49,613 bases of DNA, taken from NCBI GenBank assembly GCA_015232315.1, contig JADFZZ010000037.1, positions 1 to 49,613 on the forward strand, read 5' to 3'. Of the stretch, positions 27,905 to 36,606 are shown one piece after another. Position 1 is the stretch's first letter, and the number at the start of each line of letters is the position of its first letter. The notes under the pieces are model-generated. The model did not search any database and had not been told where the DNA came from. It saw nothing but the letters and a program-made list of their open reading frames with translations. Position numbers and translations under genes: made by a program. This DNA is from SAR324 cluster bacterium (GTDB lineage: Bacteria; SAR324; NAC60-12).

Positions 27905-28119
27905 GGCCATAGTCATTGTTTCGCCAATGTCAAATGGTTGCCGATAATGAAAATGCAGGAATCATCGAGGGTAAATACCGTTTAGAAAACGGTAGCATCG
28001 GGTTACGTCCCGATGAAATTCCACGGTTTGTCGCCCTCACCATGACGTAACCCGGGGCTACCTGTCGGTATCGTTCTGCACGGCTTGCACCACTCACTGG
28101 CGAAACGATGACTATAGCC
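27905..28119. mobile_element. MITE-like element with 25-base terminal inverted repeats
   Basis: Arms at 27905-27929 and 28095-28119 match as inverted repeats at 22 of 25 positions. A nested pair at 27991-28009 and 28044-28062 matches at 17 of 19. Two short perfect hairpins lie in the left half (ACCGTTT-AGA-AAACGGT at 27977-27993 and CATCGGG-TTACGT-CCCGATG at 27996-28015). The whole could fold into one long cruciform. There is no transposase; a 73-codon minus-strand frame across it looks like read-through of repeat DNA. It fills most of the 27757-28220 gap. Confidence 0.6.
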
Positions 28120-28220
28120 AGTTTTCCCGGTTGGGATATGGCGATAACCAAGCTTTTCCCTCGGGTTGTGTTCTGTGACGCAAGAATTCCTTCCGTTTAG
28201 GGATGGGAGTGTCTAAAACA

Positions 28221-28916
28221 TCATACAGGACGAAAAAGACCTGTGTATTGGACAATCACATAGATGCCCATCAGCAACACCAGAATACCGGAAAAATGAA
28301 CAGAATGGTAGCGCAGTTTTGGAGAAACACGGGAAAGAATCACGGCAGTGAGCAACAGGCTGGGAGTGGTGGCAATACAAAACACCAGCATGGTCAGCAT
28401 GCCCTGCCACAACGAATTCGTAGCAAAAGCACGCATTTCTACAGCCCACATCATTCCACAGGGGAGAATTCCTGAAACCATGCCCAGCGGAAAAACTTTC
28501 CAGGGCCCCATTTTCTGTCCCCAGCTTTTGAGCGATGGTACCAACCAGGACATACTTTGCGAAATCCATGAACTGATAAAGTCAGGCCAGCGTTTACCCA
28601 CCAACACGACCGCGCCACCGAGGATCATGATGCCCCCACCAAGCCATGCGCCTGCGGCTTTCAAGGAAGTCTGCGGCTCAATCAACCAGCTCACACTGCC
28701 ACCTAATGCTCCCATCAGTGCTCCGATCCAGGAATAGATCAGTACACGTCCAGCAACATACAGGGTGTGGTATTTCCATAAACCGGGAGCAGAGGATTGC
28801 TGAAATGGTAGCGTATAGGAACACACAATTCCACCGCACATTCCCGCACAGTGGAGACTGCTGGTCAGTCCCAGAATAATTGGAAAGGATATATCAATGA
28901 AAATGGAGGTATCCAT
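28221..28916 (-). CDS. SafE/DsbD_2-like membrane protein of the cbb3 locus
   Basis: The 231-residue polytopic protein has about six membrane helices and the motif SLHCAGMCGGIV in the first part. This is typical of the sulfite-exporter/DsbD_2-like proteins encoded after fixH in cbb3 oxidase operons, which are thought to aid copper or redox steps of oxidase assembly. The second HCAGMCGG-like element is PCGMMW. The ATG at 28916 shares its A with the fixH stop codon (TGATG), so translation is coupled. Confidence 0.85.
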   Translation of the reverse strand: MDTSIFIDISFPIILGLTSSLHCAGMCGGIVCSYTLPFQQSSAPGLWKYHTLYVAGRVLIYSWIGALMGALGGSVSWLIEPQTSLKAAGAWLGGGIMILGGAVVLVGKRWPDFISSWISQSMSWLVPSLKSWGQKMGPWKVFPLGMVSGILPCGMMWAVEMRAFATNSLWQGMLTMLVFCIATTPSLLLTAVILSRVSPKLRYHSVHFSGILVLLMGIYVIVQYTGLFRPV

Positions 28917-29413
28917 CAAATACGGAAAGGATGGGTCTGTATGAAAACAGGATTCCCCTCCTGATTTTCAAAAGTGATGGTGATTTTCCATGAACCACGC
29001 AGCAGTCGTTTCAATAAGGCTTCATAGCGTCCGGCTTCGATTTCATGGAGCGTCACGGTTTCATCCAGAGAGGAATCCGAGGGACGATAGGCCTGTAAAT
29101 GCCCCTTTAATCCCGACAGTTTCTCACCGTTAGCATCCTGAACGTCAACCAGCATACGGGTTTGATCGGCCTCATGAATTGGAGTCACCTTGGCACTCCA
29201 GCCTGATTTTGCGGTCATCCGTTGTGCGTCAATCACTTGTTCATAAGCCTGAGACTGCTCGTAATAATCACTGGAAACAAGATCCGATGGCTGTTGACTG
29301 GCCTTCCATATAAACAGGGCATTGACCGCAAACACCATTAGAAAAAACAGGACGATTCCTAGGGGCCAGATATTGAATCGACTGGTTTCTGGTTCTGATT
29401 CTTTCATGTTCAT
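28916..29413 (-). CDS. fixH: FixH/CcoH-family cbb3 oxidase assembly protein
   Basis: The product has 165 residues from the ATG at 29413, chosen because AAGGGA lies five bases upstream; a longer TTG-started frame to 29464 lacks this. One membrane helix (FNIWPLGIVLFFLMVFAVNA) is followed by LVSSDYYEQSQAYEQVIDA, the hallmark of FixH, and a periplasmic beta domain. FixH is needed for maturation of cbb3 oxidase. It sits between ccoG and the SafE-like gene. Confidence 0.9.
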   Translation of the reverse strand: MNMKESEPETSRFNIWPLGIVLFFLMVFAVNALFIWKASQQPSDLVSSDYYEQSQAYEQVIDAQRMTAKSGWSAKVTPIHEADQTRMLVDVQDANGEKLSGLKGHLQAYRPSDSSLDETVTLHEIEAGRYEALLKRLLRGSWKITITFENQEGNPVFIQTHPFRI

Positions 29414-29533
29414 AAATCCCTTCATGTTTGAATTTAGGCATAACAACACACTGTTTTTCCACAACTGTAGAGACGCGCTATAGCACGTCTCTACGATCTT
29501 CTGGCAGAAGATATTTTGAGGTTCTGTGCATTC

Positions 29534-30904
29534 CTATTGTGGTCCCAGAAGTCGGATGTCCATTTTCCCGACTTGTTGACCATCAGAATCCAGATACAAC
29601 GTGATGGGCAATTTTCCATTCTCCAACAACCGTTGAGGTACATTCACAAAAATATCCAGTCGTTGTGTTGAGTTTTGGAAAAGAGGGTACGGTTGAATTG
29701 GCACAATCAATTGGGCTTCTTCTGGTTCCTCCAGTCTGACCATGATCTGATGATCCTGTCGATCTTTATTGATCAGACGCAAGGTCAGGTGATTGCTTAC
29801 GGTATTACCGGCCAAAACGCTGTAAGGCTCTCCGGGGTTTCTGATCACTGTAAATTCCACCAGCGGGCGATGGGAAACAGACCATATTAAACCTGCAATC
29901 ATCACCAGCAGAATGCCGGCATAGATCATAATTCTGGGTCTGATAATTTTGTTGGTCTTGCCTTCCATGCGGGCTTCTGAGTCATAACGAATCAAACCTC
30001 TGGGGCGTTTGACCTTGTCCATGATGGAATCACAGGCATCAATACAACGGGCACAGCCGATACATTCAAGTTGAAGTCCATCACGGATGTCAATTCCTGT
30101 GGGACAAACCTGGACACACAGGTTACAGTTCACACAATCACCATTGGCTTTCCCGACTTTTCCCCGTGGTTCCCCACGCTGCTCATCATAGCTCACCTGA
30201 AATGTGTTTTCATCGGCTAAGGCAGACTGGAATCTGGCATAAGGACAGAGAAGTGTGCAGAACTGTTCTCTGAACCAGGCAAAATCAAAATAAAAAATCA
30301 CGAGATTGAACATCATGAACAAAAACGCACCCCAATGTTCTGACGGCGGTTGTGTGATCCATTTAAGAATATTATCAATCCCGACAAAATAGGCCAGAAA
30401 TGTATTGGCGGTCAGACTGGCAAATATTAGAAACAAGATATGTTTGAAGCTTTTTTTACCAATTTTTTTCAGTCCCCATGGTGCGTTATCCAAGGCCAAT
30501 CGCTGATTGCGGTCTCCCTCAATGAGGATCTCGATTTTGCGAAAAACAAATTCAAGAAACACGGTCTGCGGACAGGCCCAACCACACCATAATCTTCCTG
30601 CCAGCGCTGTAAAAAAGAACATGGCGATTGCGGCCGCGACCAGAACGAACACCAGATATTTGACATCCTGTGGAAAAAAAATCTGCCCTAAAATGATAAA
30701 TCGACGATCCGTAACATCCAGTTGAAAGGCCGGGAGACCATTGATTTTTAGCCATGGAACCCCGAAATAAAACACCATGAGCGCATAACTCACCCATTGA
30801 CGGCTTAGCGTAAAACGGCCTTTGATAGCCTTGGGATAAACCCAGATCCGATGTCCTGTCTGATCGACAGTGCTTAGTGTCTTTGGAATATGTGCGTCAC
30901 TCAT
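29534..30904 (-). CDS. ccoG: CcoG/FixG-type cbb3 oxidase accessory Fe-S protein
   Basis: The 456-residue membrane protein has several N-terminal helices and a polyferredoxin-like centre: CGWACPQTVFLEF, then CVNCNLCVQVCPTG and CIGCARCIDACD, which fit two 4Fe-4S clusters. The C-terminal immunoglobulin-like domain (about 350-456) is periplasmic in the family. CcoG takes part in copper delivery or reduction for cbb3 oxidase. The ATG follows GGAGAGG. A strong terminator upstream (31000-31032) means the gene probably has its own promoter within 30905-30999, an AT-rich stretch where I see only weak candidates. Confidence 0.95.
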   Translation of the reverse strand: MSDAHIPKTLSTVDQTGHRIWVYPKAIKGRFTLSRQWVSYALMVFYFGVPWLKINGLPAFQLDVTDRRFIILGQIFFPQDVKYLVFVLVAAAIAMFFFTALAGRLWCGWACPQTVFLEFVFRKIEILIEGDRNQRLALDNAPWGLKKIGKKSFKHILFLIFASLTANTFLAYFVGIDNILKWITQPPSEHWGAFLFMMFNLVIFYFDFAWFREQFCTLLCPYARFQSALADENTFQVSYDEQRGEPRGKVGKANGDCVNCNLCVQVCPTGIDIRDGLQLECIGCARCIDACDSIMDKVKRPRGLIRYDSEARMEGKTNKIIRPRIMIYAGILLVMIAGLIWSVSHRPLVEFTVIRNPGEPYSVLAGNTVSNHLTLRLINKDRQDHQIMVRLEEPEEAQLIVPIQPYPLFQNSTQRLDIFVNVPQRLLENGKLPITLYLDSDGQQVGKMDIRLLGPQ

Positions 30905-30999
30905 GGGGCCTCTCCAGGAGAAAAGTGAGCGATCTGCTCTCTGAAATCACAGATCAAGAAACATGAGTATATATCAATAATTGAATATTATTCCACAAT

Positions 31000-31032
31000 A
31001 AAAAGTCCTTCAAAATTAATGAAGGACTTTTT
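31000..31032 (-). terminator. Intrinsic terminator after ccoP
   Basis: A 13-base perfect stem, AAAAAGTCCTTCA (31000-31012) with TGAAGGACTTTTT (31020-31032) and a seven-base loop, lies 11 bases after the ccoP stop. It ends in a T-run in the minus-strand transcript. It is symmetric and could also act on the plus strand. Confidence 0.85.
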
Positions 31033-31043
31033 AAAAACGATTT

Positions 31044-31625
31044 TCAGGGATATTCAACCCCCTGAGGTGCTTTTGCATTGGGTGGGTTTGTCCCCTGAAG
31101 GGCCTGAATATAAGCCACCACATTGCTAATTTTTTTCGGATTCAGAATGGCTTTCCATGAGATCATCCCCATGCTGGGCACACCATTGGTCACCACTTCC
31201 ACAAGATTTGCGGTGGTGTTGCCGTGTAACCAGAATTTATCTGTCAGATTTGGTCCGATGCCACCTTCACCCGACGCACCATGACAGGGCAGACAGTTGG
31301 CCATGTAAATCTGTTTTCCGTCATCAAGATCCCCACCAGATGTTGCGACAGCGGCAACGGGTGCAGATTGATCTGCTGAAGATGGTGTCACAGTTGGTGC
31401 CGCTGCTTTAGCGGTTTCGGCACGTTGCTGTTCCACAAGGGCAACTTCTTCGTTGTATTCCTGAAGGACAGATTTTCCTCCGAACAAGTGATAATACGGA
31501 ACATAAACAATCCCGAAAATAATGGTACCATAAAACAGCCACAGCCACCATGCTGGTAGCGGGTTATCAAACTCTTTGATCCCATCATAATCGTGATCTA
31601 GCAATTGGTCTTTTTGAGATGCCAT
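31044..31625 (-). CDS. ccoP: cbb3 oxidase CcoP-type subunit with a single haem c
   Basis: The 193-residue membrane-anchored cytochrome has one helix (WWLWLFYGTIIFGIVYVPYYHLF, about 26-48) after the DNPLPAWW motif typical of CcoP. It has a flexible Ala/Pro/Gln linker and one cytochrome c domain with CLPCH at 111-115 and methionine ligand candidates in PSMGM. Most proteobacterial CcoP are about 300 residues and dihaem; this one carries only one CxxCH. The ATG follows AGGAG. It ends the ccoS-ccoNO-ccoQ-ccoP transcript before the terminator. Confidence 0.93.
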   Translation of the reverse strand: MASQKDQLLDHDYDGIKEFDNPLPAWWLWLFYGTIIFGIVYVPYYHLFGGKSVLQEYNEEVALVEQQRAETAKAAAPTVTPSSADQSAPVAAVATSGGDLDDGKQIYMANCLPCHGASGEGGIGPNLTDKFWLHGNTTANLVEVVTNGVPSMGMISWKAILNPKKISNVVAYIQALQGTNPPNAKAPQGVEYP

Positions 31626-31653
31626 GAGACACTCCTGTATGAATAGGTTTCAA

Positions 31654-31848
31654 TCAAGAATCACGGGAATCACTGGCAATATCTGAATCCGATTTTTCCA
31701 GTGGAATTCTGGAAATATCCTCATATTGCCTGCTTGAGTTTTTACGAAAAACCCAGCCCAGGATTCCCACAAACAGAATGAAAAAAATTAGTAGGGAAGT
31801 GATTCCCCAGAAAGAAAATCCGACTTCCGCCATTACATCACGAATCAT
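31654..31848 (-). CDS. ccoQ: CcoQ-like small membrane subunit
   Basis: The 64-residue protein has one hydrophobic helix (FWGITSLLIFFILFVGILGWVF) and a short polar tail with a Ser/Asp-rich end, as in CcoQ/FixQ. The start at 31848 is three bases after the ccoNO stop; an ATG five codons further in is an alternative, and neither has a strong ribosome site. Identification leans on position between ccoNO and ccoP. Confidence 0.75.
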   Translation of the reverse strand: MIRDVMAEVGFSFWGITSLLIFFILFVGILGWVFRKNSSRQYEDISRIPLEKSDSDIASDSRDS

Positions 31849-31851
31849 AAA

Positions 31852-33993
31852 TCAATTTTGGCTATGAGTTGAATTGCTGCTCATGCTCATGCCTTTTTTG
31901 ATGTCTGTTCCCACGCGCTGGAGATAGGCGATCAATGCGATAATTTCCTTATCCGCGGAGCCTTTGATACCCTGCTGTTCAAGATTTGCCGCAATTTCTG
32001 AAGCCTGCGCTTTCAGATCCTTGACAGCATTGTTGATTTCATCTGATGAGTAGGGAACACCAATAACCTTCATGGCTTTCAACTTGCCCTGAGTGTCTGA
32101 GGTATCGAGTTTGTTGGACAGCAACCAGTCATATTTGGGCATGAGAGATCCTGCCGAAGTATTGAGCGGATCCTGCATGTGACGATAATGCCAGATATCA
32201 GGATATTTTCCACCGACGCGATGCAGATCCGGTCCGGTCCGTTTGGAACCCCACTGAAATGGATGGTCATAAACAAACTCACCCGCCTTGGAATATTCAC
32301 CATAGCGTTCGGTTTCAGCCCGGAATGGACGAACCATTTGAGAATGGCAGTTGTAACAACCTTCCCGGATATAAATGTCCCGACCTTCCAGTTCCAGTGC
32401 CGTATAAGGTTTCACTGACGCAATGGTGGGAATGTTGCTTTTAACAATAAAGGTTGGAACGATTTCGACCAAACCACCAATTGCCGCGGCCACAAGCACC
32501 AGCACTCCGAATTGAAGAGGGCGTTCTTCCAGAACACGTTGCAGACTCAGGCCTGTCAATGGTTTTGTTTCACGAGCTGGAGCCTGTGCAAGTTCATCGT
32601 CAGGGACTTTCACGCCTGCGATGGTTTTCACAACGTTATAGACCATGATCAGCATTCCGCCAAAATAGAGCAGACCACCGATCAGCCGCACATAATACAT
32701 CGGCACAATCTTGATCACCGTTTCGACAAAATTTCCATAAACCAGATAACCGTCCGCGTCAAATTCACGCCACATCAACCCCTGGGTAATTCCGGCCACC
32801 CACATGGAGATGATGTAAATAATGATTCCGATGGTAGCGAGCCAGAAGTGGATGTTCGCCAATTGGACACTATAAAGTTTACGTCCCCACAGTTTGGGAA
32901 GCAGATAATATACCAGCGCGAAATTCATAAAGCCGTTCCATCCCAGAGCACCGCTATGCACATGTCCGATAGTCCAGTCCGTATAATGAGATAAAGCATT
33001 GACCACTTTAATCGACATCATGGGGCCTTCAAAAGTGGACATTCCATAAAAAGTGACGGCAACCACCATGAATTTCAGGATAGGATCGGTTCTCAGTTTA
33101 TCCCAGGCTCCTCTTAACGTCAGCAGACCATTGAGCATCCCTCCCCAGGAAGGAGCAATCAGCATCAGACTGAACGCCATCCCCAGACTTTGCGCCCATT
33201 CAGGAAGCGCTGTACTCAAGAGGTGATGAGGACCCGCCCAGATATATAGAAACACCAGAGACCAGAAGTGAACAATAGACAACCGGTAGGAATAGACAGG
33301 TCGGTCAGCCGCTTTAGGCATGTAATAATACATCAAACCCAGAATGGGTGTGGTGAGAAAAAAGGCCACAGCATTGTGTCCATACCACCATTGTACCAGA
33401 GCATCCTGAACGCCAGCATACAAAGAATAGCTTTTCAGAAAACTGACAGGCATTTCCAGAGAGTTGACAATGTGTAGCATCGCTACTGTCAGGATGGTCG
33501 CGATATAGAACCACAAGGCTACATACATGTGTCGTTCGCGACGTTTGATCAACGTTCCGAAAAAGTTGATGGCAAACACCACCCAGATTAAAGCAATTGA
33601 AATGTCAATCGGCCATTCCAGTTCCGCATATTCCTTGCCGGTGGTGATACCAAAAGGCAGGGTCAAGGCCGCGGAAACAATGATCAATTGCCAGCCCCAG
33701 AAATGGATATTGCTCAGGATGTCATTGAACATCCGTGCTTTACACAAACGCTGGGTTGAATGATAAACTCCAGCGAACATCGCGTTGCCAACAAACGCGA
33801 AAATCACAGCATTGGTATGCAAGGGTCGTAAGCGACCGAAAGTGAGCCAGGAAGTAAGATTTAGTTCTCGAATTGCCAGTTGCGCAGCGATAATCACGCC
33901 TACAAGCAGTCCAACGGCACCCCAAAGGATGCTGGCCAGCAAAAATTTACGAACGATGCTGTCGTTATAACGAAAGGTTTCCATATTAGCCAT
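31852..33993 (-). CDS. ccoNO: cbb3 oxidase subunits I and II fused (CcoN-CcoO)
   Basis: The 713-residue protein joins the catalytic haem-copper subunit I (about 1-470, some 12 helices) to the membrane-anchored cytochrome c subunit II (about 490-713). Subunit I includes [31 protein letters not shown] and [13 protein letters not shown]. Subunit II carries one haem motif, GCYNCH near residue 545, and [12 protein letters not shown]. It reduces oxygen with high affinity and pumps protons. Fused CcoNO is typical of Bacteroidota and occurs in scattered other lineages; most proteobacteria have separate genes. The ATG follows AGAGG. It sits between ccoS and ccoQ. Confidence 0.95.
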   Translation of the reverse strand: MANMETFRYNDSIVRKFLLASILWGAVGLLVGVIIAAQLAIRELNLTSWLTFGRLRPLHTNAVIFAFVGNAMFAGVYHSTQRLCKARMFNDILSNIHFWGWQLIIVSAALTLPFGITTGKEYAELEWPIDISIALIWVVFAINFFGTLIKRRERHMYVALWFYIATILTVAMLHIVNSLEMPVSFLKSYSLYAGVQDALVQWWYGHNAVAFFLTTPILGLMYYYMPKAADRPVYSYRLSIVHFWSLVFLYIWAGPHHLLSTALPEWAQSLGMAFSLMLIAPSWGGMLNGLLTLRGAWDKLRTDPILKFMVVAVTFYGMSTFEGPMMSIKVVNALSHYTDWTIGHVHSGALGWNGFMNFALVYYLLPKLWGRKLYSVQLANIHFWLATIGIIIYIISMWVAGITQGLMWREFDADGYLVYGNFVETVIKIVPMYYVRLIGGLLYFGGMLIMVYNVVKTIAGVKVPDDELAQAPARETKPLTGLSLQRVLEERPLQFGVLVLVAAAIGGLVEIVPTFIVKSNIPTIASVKPYTALELEGRDIYIREGCYNCHSQMVRPFRAETERYGEYSKAGEFVYDHPFQWGSKRTGPDLHRVGGKYPDIWHYRHMQDPLNTSAGSLMPKYDWLLSNKLDTSDTQGKLKAMKVIGVPYSSDEINNAVKDLKAQASEIAANLEQQGIKGSADKEIIALIAYLQRVGTDIKKGMSMSSNSTHSQN

Positions 33994-34010
33994 ATGTGCC
34001 TCTTTTCAGG

Positions 34011-34172
34011 TTATTTTTGCATCAGGTTAGTTCTGTCCTCATCGAACAGAATACGATGTGCCGGAGTCTGGAGATCATCAAATTGTCCGGTTCTTAATGC
34101 CCATATAAAAAACACTAATGCACCGGCTCCGAACACGAGTGAAATGGGTAACAGAATGTAAATCACACTCAT
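34011..34172 (-). CDS. ccoS: CcoS, cbb3 oxidase maturation protein
   Basis: A 53-codon gene runs from the ATG at 34172 (ribosome site GAGGGTG) to TAA at 34011. The product begins MSVIYILLPISLVFGAGA, one membrane helix, continues with FFIWALRTGQFDDLQTPA and ends in a polar tail containing RILFDEDR, matching CcoS closely. CcoS is required for haem/copper cofactor insertion. It is first in the operon, 17 bases before ccoNO. The partner copper ATPase ccoI is not in the window. Confidence 0.93.
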   Translation of the reverse strand: MSVIYILLPISLVFGAGALVFFIWALRTGQFDDLQTPAHRILFDEDRTNLMQK

Positions 34173-34214
34173 ACACCCTCACAATGATTGAACTGTTTGC
34201 AATAAAACACGAAC

Positions 34215-34244
34215 GCTATAGCACACACATCTTGACGATTGCAA
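34215..34244 (-). promoter_or_regulatory. Candidate sigma-70 promoter of the cbb3 operon
   Basis: On the minus strand TTGCAA (34244-34239) and TATAGC (34220-34215) lie 18 bases apart, with TGC directly before the -10 as an extended element. The start of transcription would fall about 36 bases before ccoS. No good FNR-type TTGAT-N4-ATCAA box is seen nearby. Confidence 0.35.
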
Positions 34245-34275
34245 GCCTGAATACCAGCAATCTGGCCGAAATTTA

Positions 34276-34980
34276 TTATTTGTGAGTTAAAAATGTATAA
34301 GTCGGAGGGGCTTGCATTCGAAGGGGGTTTTTGGTGCAATAAGCGGCATAGCGCTCGTCAATAAAACGGTAGGGAAGGTGTTCATCCCGTCCTTGGGGGA
34401 TTCCCATACGGGTTGTCTGAATTACTCGGGTTGGAACATAGCCAGTATCCGCCAGATAAAAGCGATCCGGATGCATCTGGTGTTGATCCCATTGGCGAAC
34501 TTTCAGTGCGAGAGAACGGCAAAGCAGGGTTTGCCCGGAACACAATTTTCGTAGTGGACGTTTTCGACCGGATCCTTTCACCGGATTCAGTTCCCGCATC
34601 ATTCGCAGTTCAGCAGAAGAGATCACCAAAGGGTCGGCAAAAGCCGATTTGATCAAAACAGCGTTGCCGTCTCCCCGGCAACTGAAATTGAGGGAATCTC
34701 CGCCACGGGAAAAATACATATAAATGGTTCCGGGAGGCATGAACAGGGCTTTCCGCTTTTCAGTAAAACCCAACGAGGCATGACTGCCTTTTTCATGCAG
34801 ATAATAGGCTTCTGTTTCGATGATACGGCAGGATAACCACAGGCCCTGATAATGGTGACGCAGGACTTTGCCCAGAAGGTCTTGCGCTACTTTCTGGGCA
34901 TCCCGGTCAAAAAATGAGGCAGGCAGAACATGATCAGGCAACCGGGACCATCCAGGAAAATGGATCAGGCTTCTGCCCAT
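34276..34980 (-). CDS. Methylpurine (3-methyladenine) DNA glycosylase, AAG/MPG family
   Basis: The product has 234 residues from the ATG at 34980. It removes alkylated purines in base excision repair. Family signs are LPASFFDRDAQKVAQDLLGKVL at the N-terminus, the catalytic IIETEAYY, HASLGFTEKRKALFMPPGTIYMYF, and late AGxTxxC-type and Asp-rich segments. The start overlaps the ilvE end by 47 bases; an ATG at 35040 would give 20 more residues and a 107-base overlap. Neither has a strong ribosome site, but homologues begin near the later one. It is likely translated by coupling with ilvE. Confidence 0.9.
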   Translation of the reverse strand: MGRSLIHFPGWSRLPDHVLPASFFDRDAQKVAQDLLGKVLRHHYQGLWLSCRIIETEAYYLHEKGSHASLGFTEKRKALFMPPGTIYMYFSRGGDSLNFSCRGDGNAVLIKSAFADPLVISSAELRMMRELNPVKGSGRKRPLRKLCSGQTLLCRSLALKVRQWDQHQMHPDRFYLADTGYVPTRVIQTTRMGIPQGRDEHLPYRFIDERYAAYCTKNPLRMQAPPTYTFLTHK

Positions 34981-36007
34981 ACTGGATACCCGTGATTTCG
35001 TTAAAAAAACGCTGGGCAACAGGCCCGGTTTTTCCTCCATTGATGACCAGATCCTGATCCTTGTAGTGCAACAGTCCGACTGGAGAAATAACCGCAGCGG
35101 TTCCGGAACCGAAAATTTCTTTCAATTGCCCACTGTGATAGGCCTGGACAACCTCTTCGATGCTGATTCGTTTTTCAACGACATTCAGCCCCCAGTGACG
35201 TCCCATTTCCAACACAGACTGGCGGGTGATTCCAGGAAGAATGGTTCCAGTCAATTTTGGTGTGACAAGATCGTTGCCTATCACAAAGAAGATGTTCATG
35301 GAACCGACTTCTTCCACATATTTCCGTTCCACTGCGTCCAACCACAAAACCTGGGTATATCCCCGGGCTTTGGCTTCTTTTTCAGCCAGAATGCTTGCCG
35401 CGTAATTCCCTGCGGTTTTAGCTTCACCGGTCCCACCTGGAGCCGCCCGTGTATAAGTTTCTGAAACCACGATTTTGACAGGATTGAAGCCTTCAGGATA
35501 ATATGGCCCGACGGGACACATGATGATGAAAAATAAAAACCGGTTTGGCACTTTCAAGCCAAGAGCTTCTTCTACGCCAATCAGGGTTGGGCGAATGTAC
35601 AGGGAGGTTCCCGGCGATTCAGGGATCCAGCGTGATTCAACCTGAAGCAGTTTTTTCAGGGAGGACAGGACAAATTCAATATCAATTTCAGGCAGACACA
35701 TGCGTTGCGCTGTACGGTTCATCCGTTCAAAATTGACCTTCGGACGAAACAGTACATGCTGTCCATTGGCAGATTTGTAAGCTTTCAACCCCTCAAACGC
35801 TTCGGGGCCATAGTGGAAAATCATGGCAGACGGATCAAGTTCGAGTTTGTGATACGGTTCAATTCTCGCGGAATGCCAGTCTTTCCCTTTGTCCCACTCC
35901 ATCATGAACATGTGATCTGTCATCACGGTACCAAACGCTACTTTCGAAATATCCGCGGGAGGTGTTTTTCTTTGAGAATCAGGCAAGGTGCGAATGTTCA
36001 GTTCCAT
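34934..36007 (-). CDS. ilvE: Branched-chain amino acid aminotransferase
   Basis: The 357-residue fold-type IV PLP enzyme interconverts Val, Leu and Ile with their keto acids. The Schiff-base lysine is K197 in GTGEAKTAGNYAAS, and FHYGPEAFEGLKAYK and PGITRQSVLEMG are the phosphate and substrate loops of the BCAT II type. Length is normal. The start ATG at 36007 is clear. A 48-codon membrane peptide gene lies 45 bases upstream and a DNA glycosylase overlaps the 3' end, so the three may be one transcript. Confidence 0.95.
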   Translation of the reverse strand: MELNIRTLPDSQRKTPPADISKVAFGTVMTDHMFMMEWDKGKDWHSARIEPYHKLELDPSAMIFHYGPEAFEGLKAYKSANGQHVLFRPKVNFERMNRTAQRMCLPEIDIEFVLSSLKKLLQVESRWIPESPGTSLYIRPTLIGVEEALGLKVPNRFLFFIIMCPVGPYYPEGFNPVKIVVSETYTRAAPGGTGEAKTAGNYAASILAEKEAKARGYTQVLWLDAVERKYVEEVGSMNIFFVIGNDLVTPKLTGTILPGITRQSVLEMGRHWGLNVVEKRISIEEVVQAYHSGQLKEIFGSGTAAVISPVGLLHYKDQDLVINGGKTGPVAQRFFNEITGIQYGQKPDPFSWMVPVA

Positions 36008-36052
36008 GAAGACCTTTCTTAAAAATTGTGTAGAAATAATGGCCGCATCGGG

Positions 36053-36199
36053 TCAGCGGGAATTCAGGTAATTGACAACACGATAAGACTGTTCCTGCTT
36101 AATGGTTTGATAGTTCATTATAAAATAAACCAGGGTTGAACCTGCGCCCAACAATATTACGAGTCCCACCCCTGTGAACGCTTTTTGTCCTTTTGTCAT
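36053..36199 (-). CDS. 48-residue single-helix membrane peptide
   Basis: A short frame from ATG 36199 to TGA 36053 has a good AGGAA ribosome site six bases upstream. The product starts MTKGQKAFTGVG, has one hydrophobic helix (about 10-29, VGLVILLGAGSTLVYFIM) and a polar tail ending VVNYLNSR. No family is recognised. A positive N-terminus followed by one helix suggests an inner-membrane protein with the tail outside. The ribosome site, helix pattern and position before ilvE are the evidence that it is a gene. Confidence 0.55.
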   Translation of the reverse strand: MTKGQKAFTGVGLVILLGAGSTLVYFIMNYQTIKQEQSYRVVNYLNSR

Positions 36200-36324
36200 A
36201 AATGTTCCTGGAAAGAAGTATATTCATATCAGCAGACTACTGCCGTGGAAATATGCCCTGACCATCGGACAAGTCAAGATTTTGCAGGAACTTGTGGGAG
36301 TGATCCTATTTTTGGCCACAAATT

Positions 36325-36550
36325 GTAGGGGTAAATCTGTGTGTTCGCCTTGCTCCCAATGTCAGCAACTCAAGCATTCTGAATAGTGCTGTGTTTCAAT
36401 TCCCCCTTGGTTCAAGGGGGGTGGGGGGATGTAATTCTGAGTGTTAAATCCCCCATGCCCCCTTTGAAAAGGGGGATTCCCCGGCGAAGAACGTCTTAAG
36501 TTGGAGACATTGGCCCTGCTCCCGGGCAGACACACAGGTCTGCCTCTACG
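36325..36550. repeat. Cluster of dispersed-type palindromes
   Basis: Two inverted copies of a GTAGGGGTAAATCTGTGTG-like unit (36325-36349 and 36524-36550) flank two perfect C5/G5 hairpins. These are CCCCCTTG-GTT-CAAGGGGG (36402-36420) and CCCCCTTT-GA-AAAGGGGG (36458-36475). Both kinds resemble repeats scattered in many bacterial genomes. The 36200-36606 gap holds no other gene that I can support; the hairpins may also end the PP2C transcript. Confidence 0.6.
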
Positions 36551-36606
36551 GGACAAATCCCAAACCAGGTGGTAAATCAAGGACCGTTTTTTGACATATG
36601 GCCATG

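Noticed and set aside
27930-28151. 73-codon minus-strand frame in the MITE-like element
   Set aside because: It spans the palindromes of the element and has no ribosome site; likely non-coding.
34173-34275. FNR-type operator upstream of ccoS
   Set aside because: TTGCAATCGTCAA-like sequence has the wrong spacing (TTG-N7-CAA instead of N8) and only partial half-sites.
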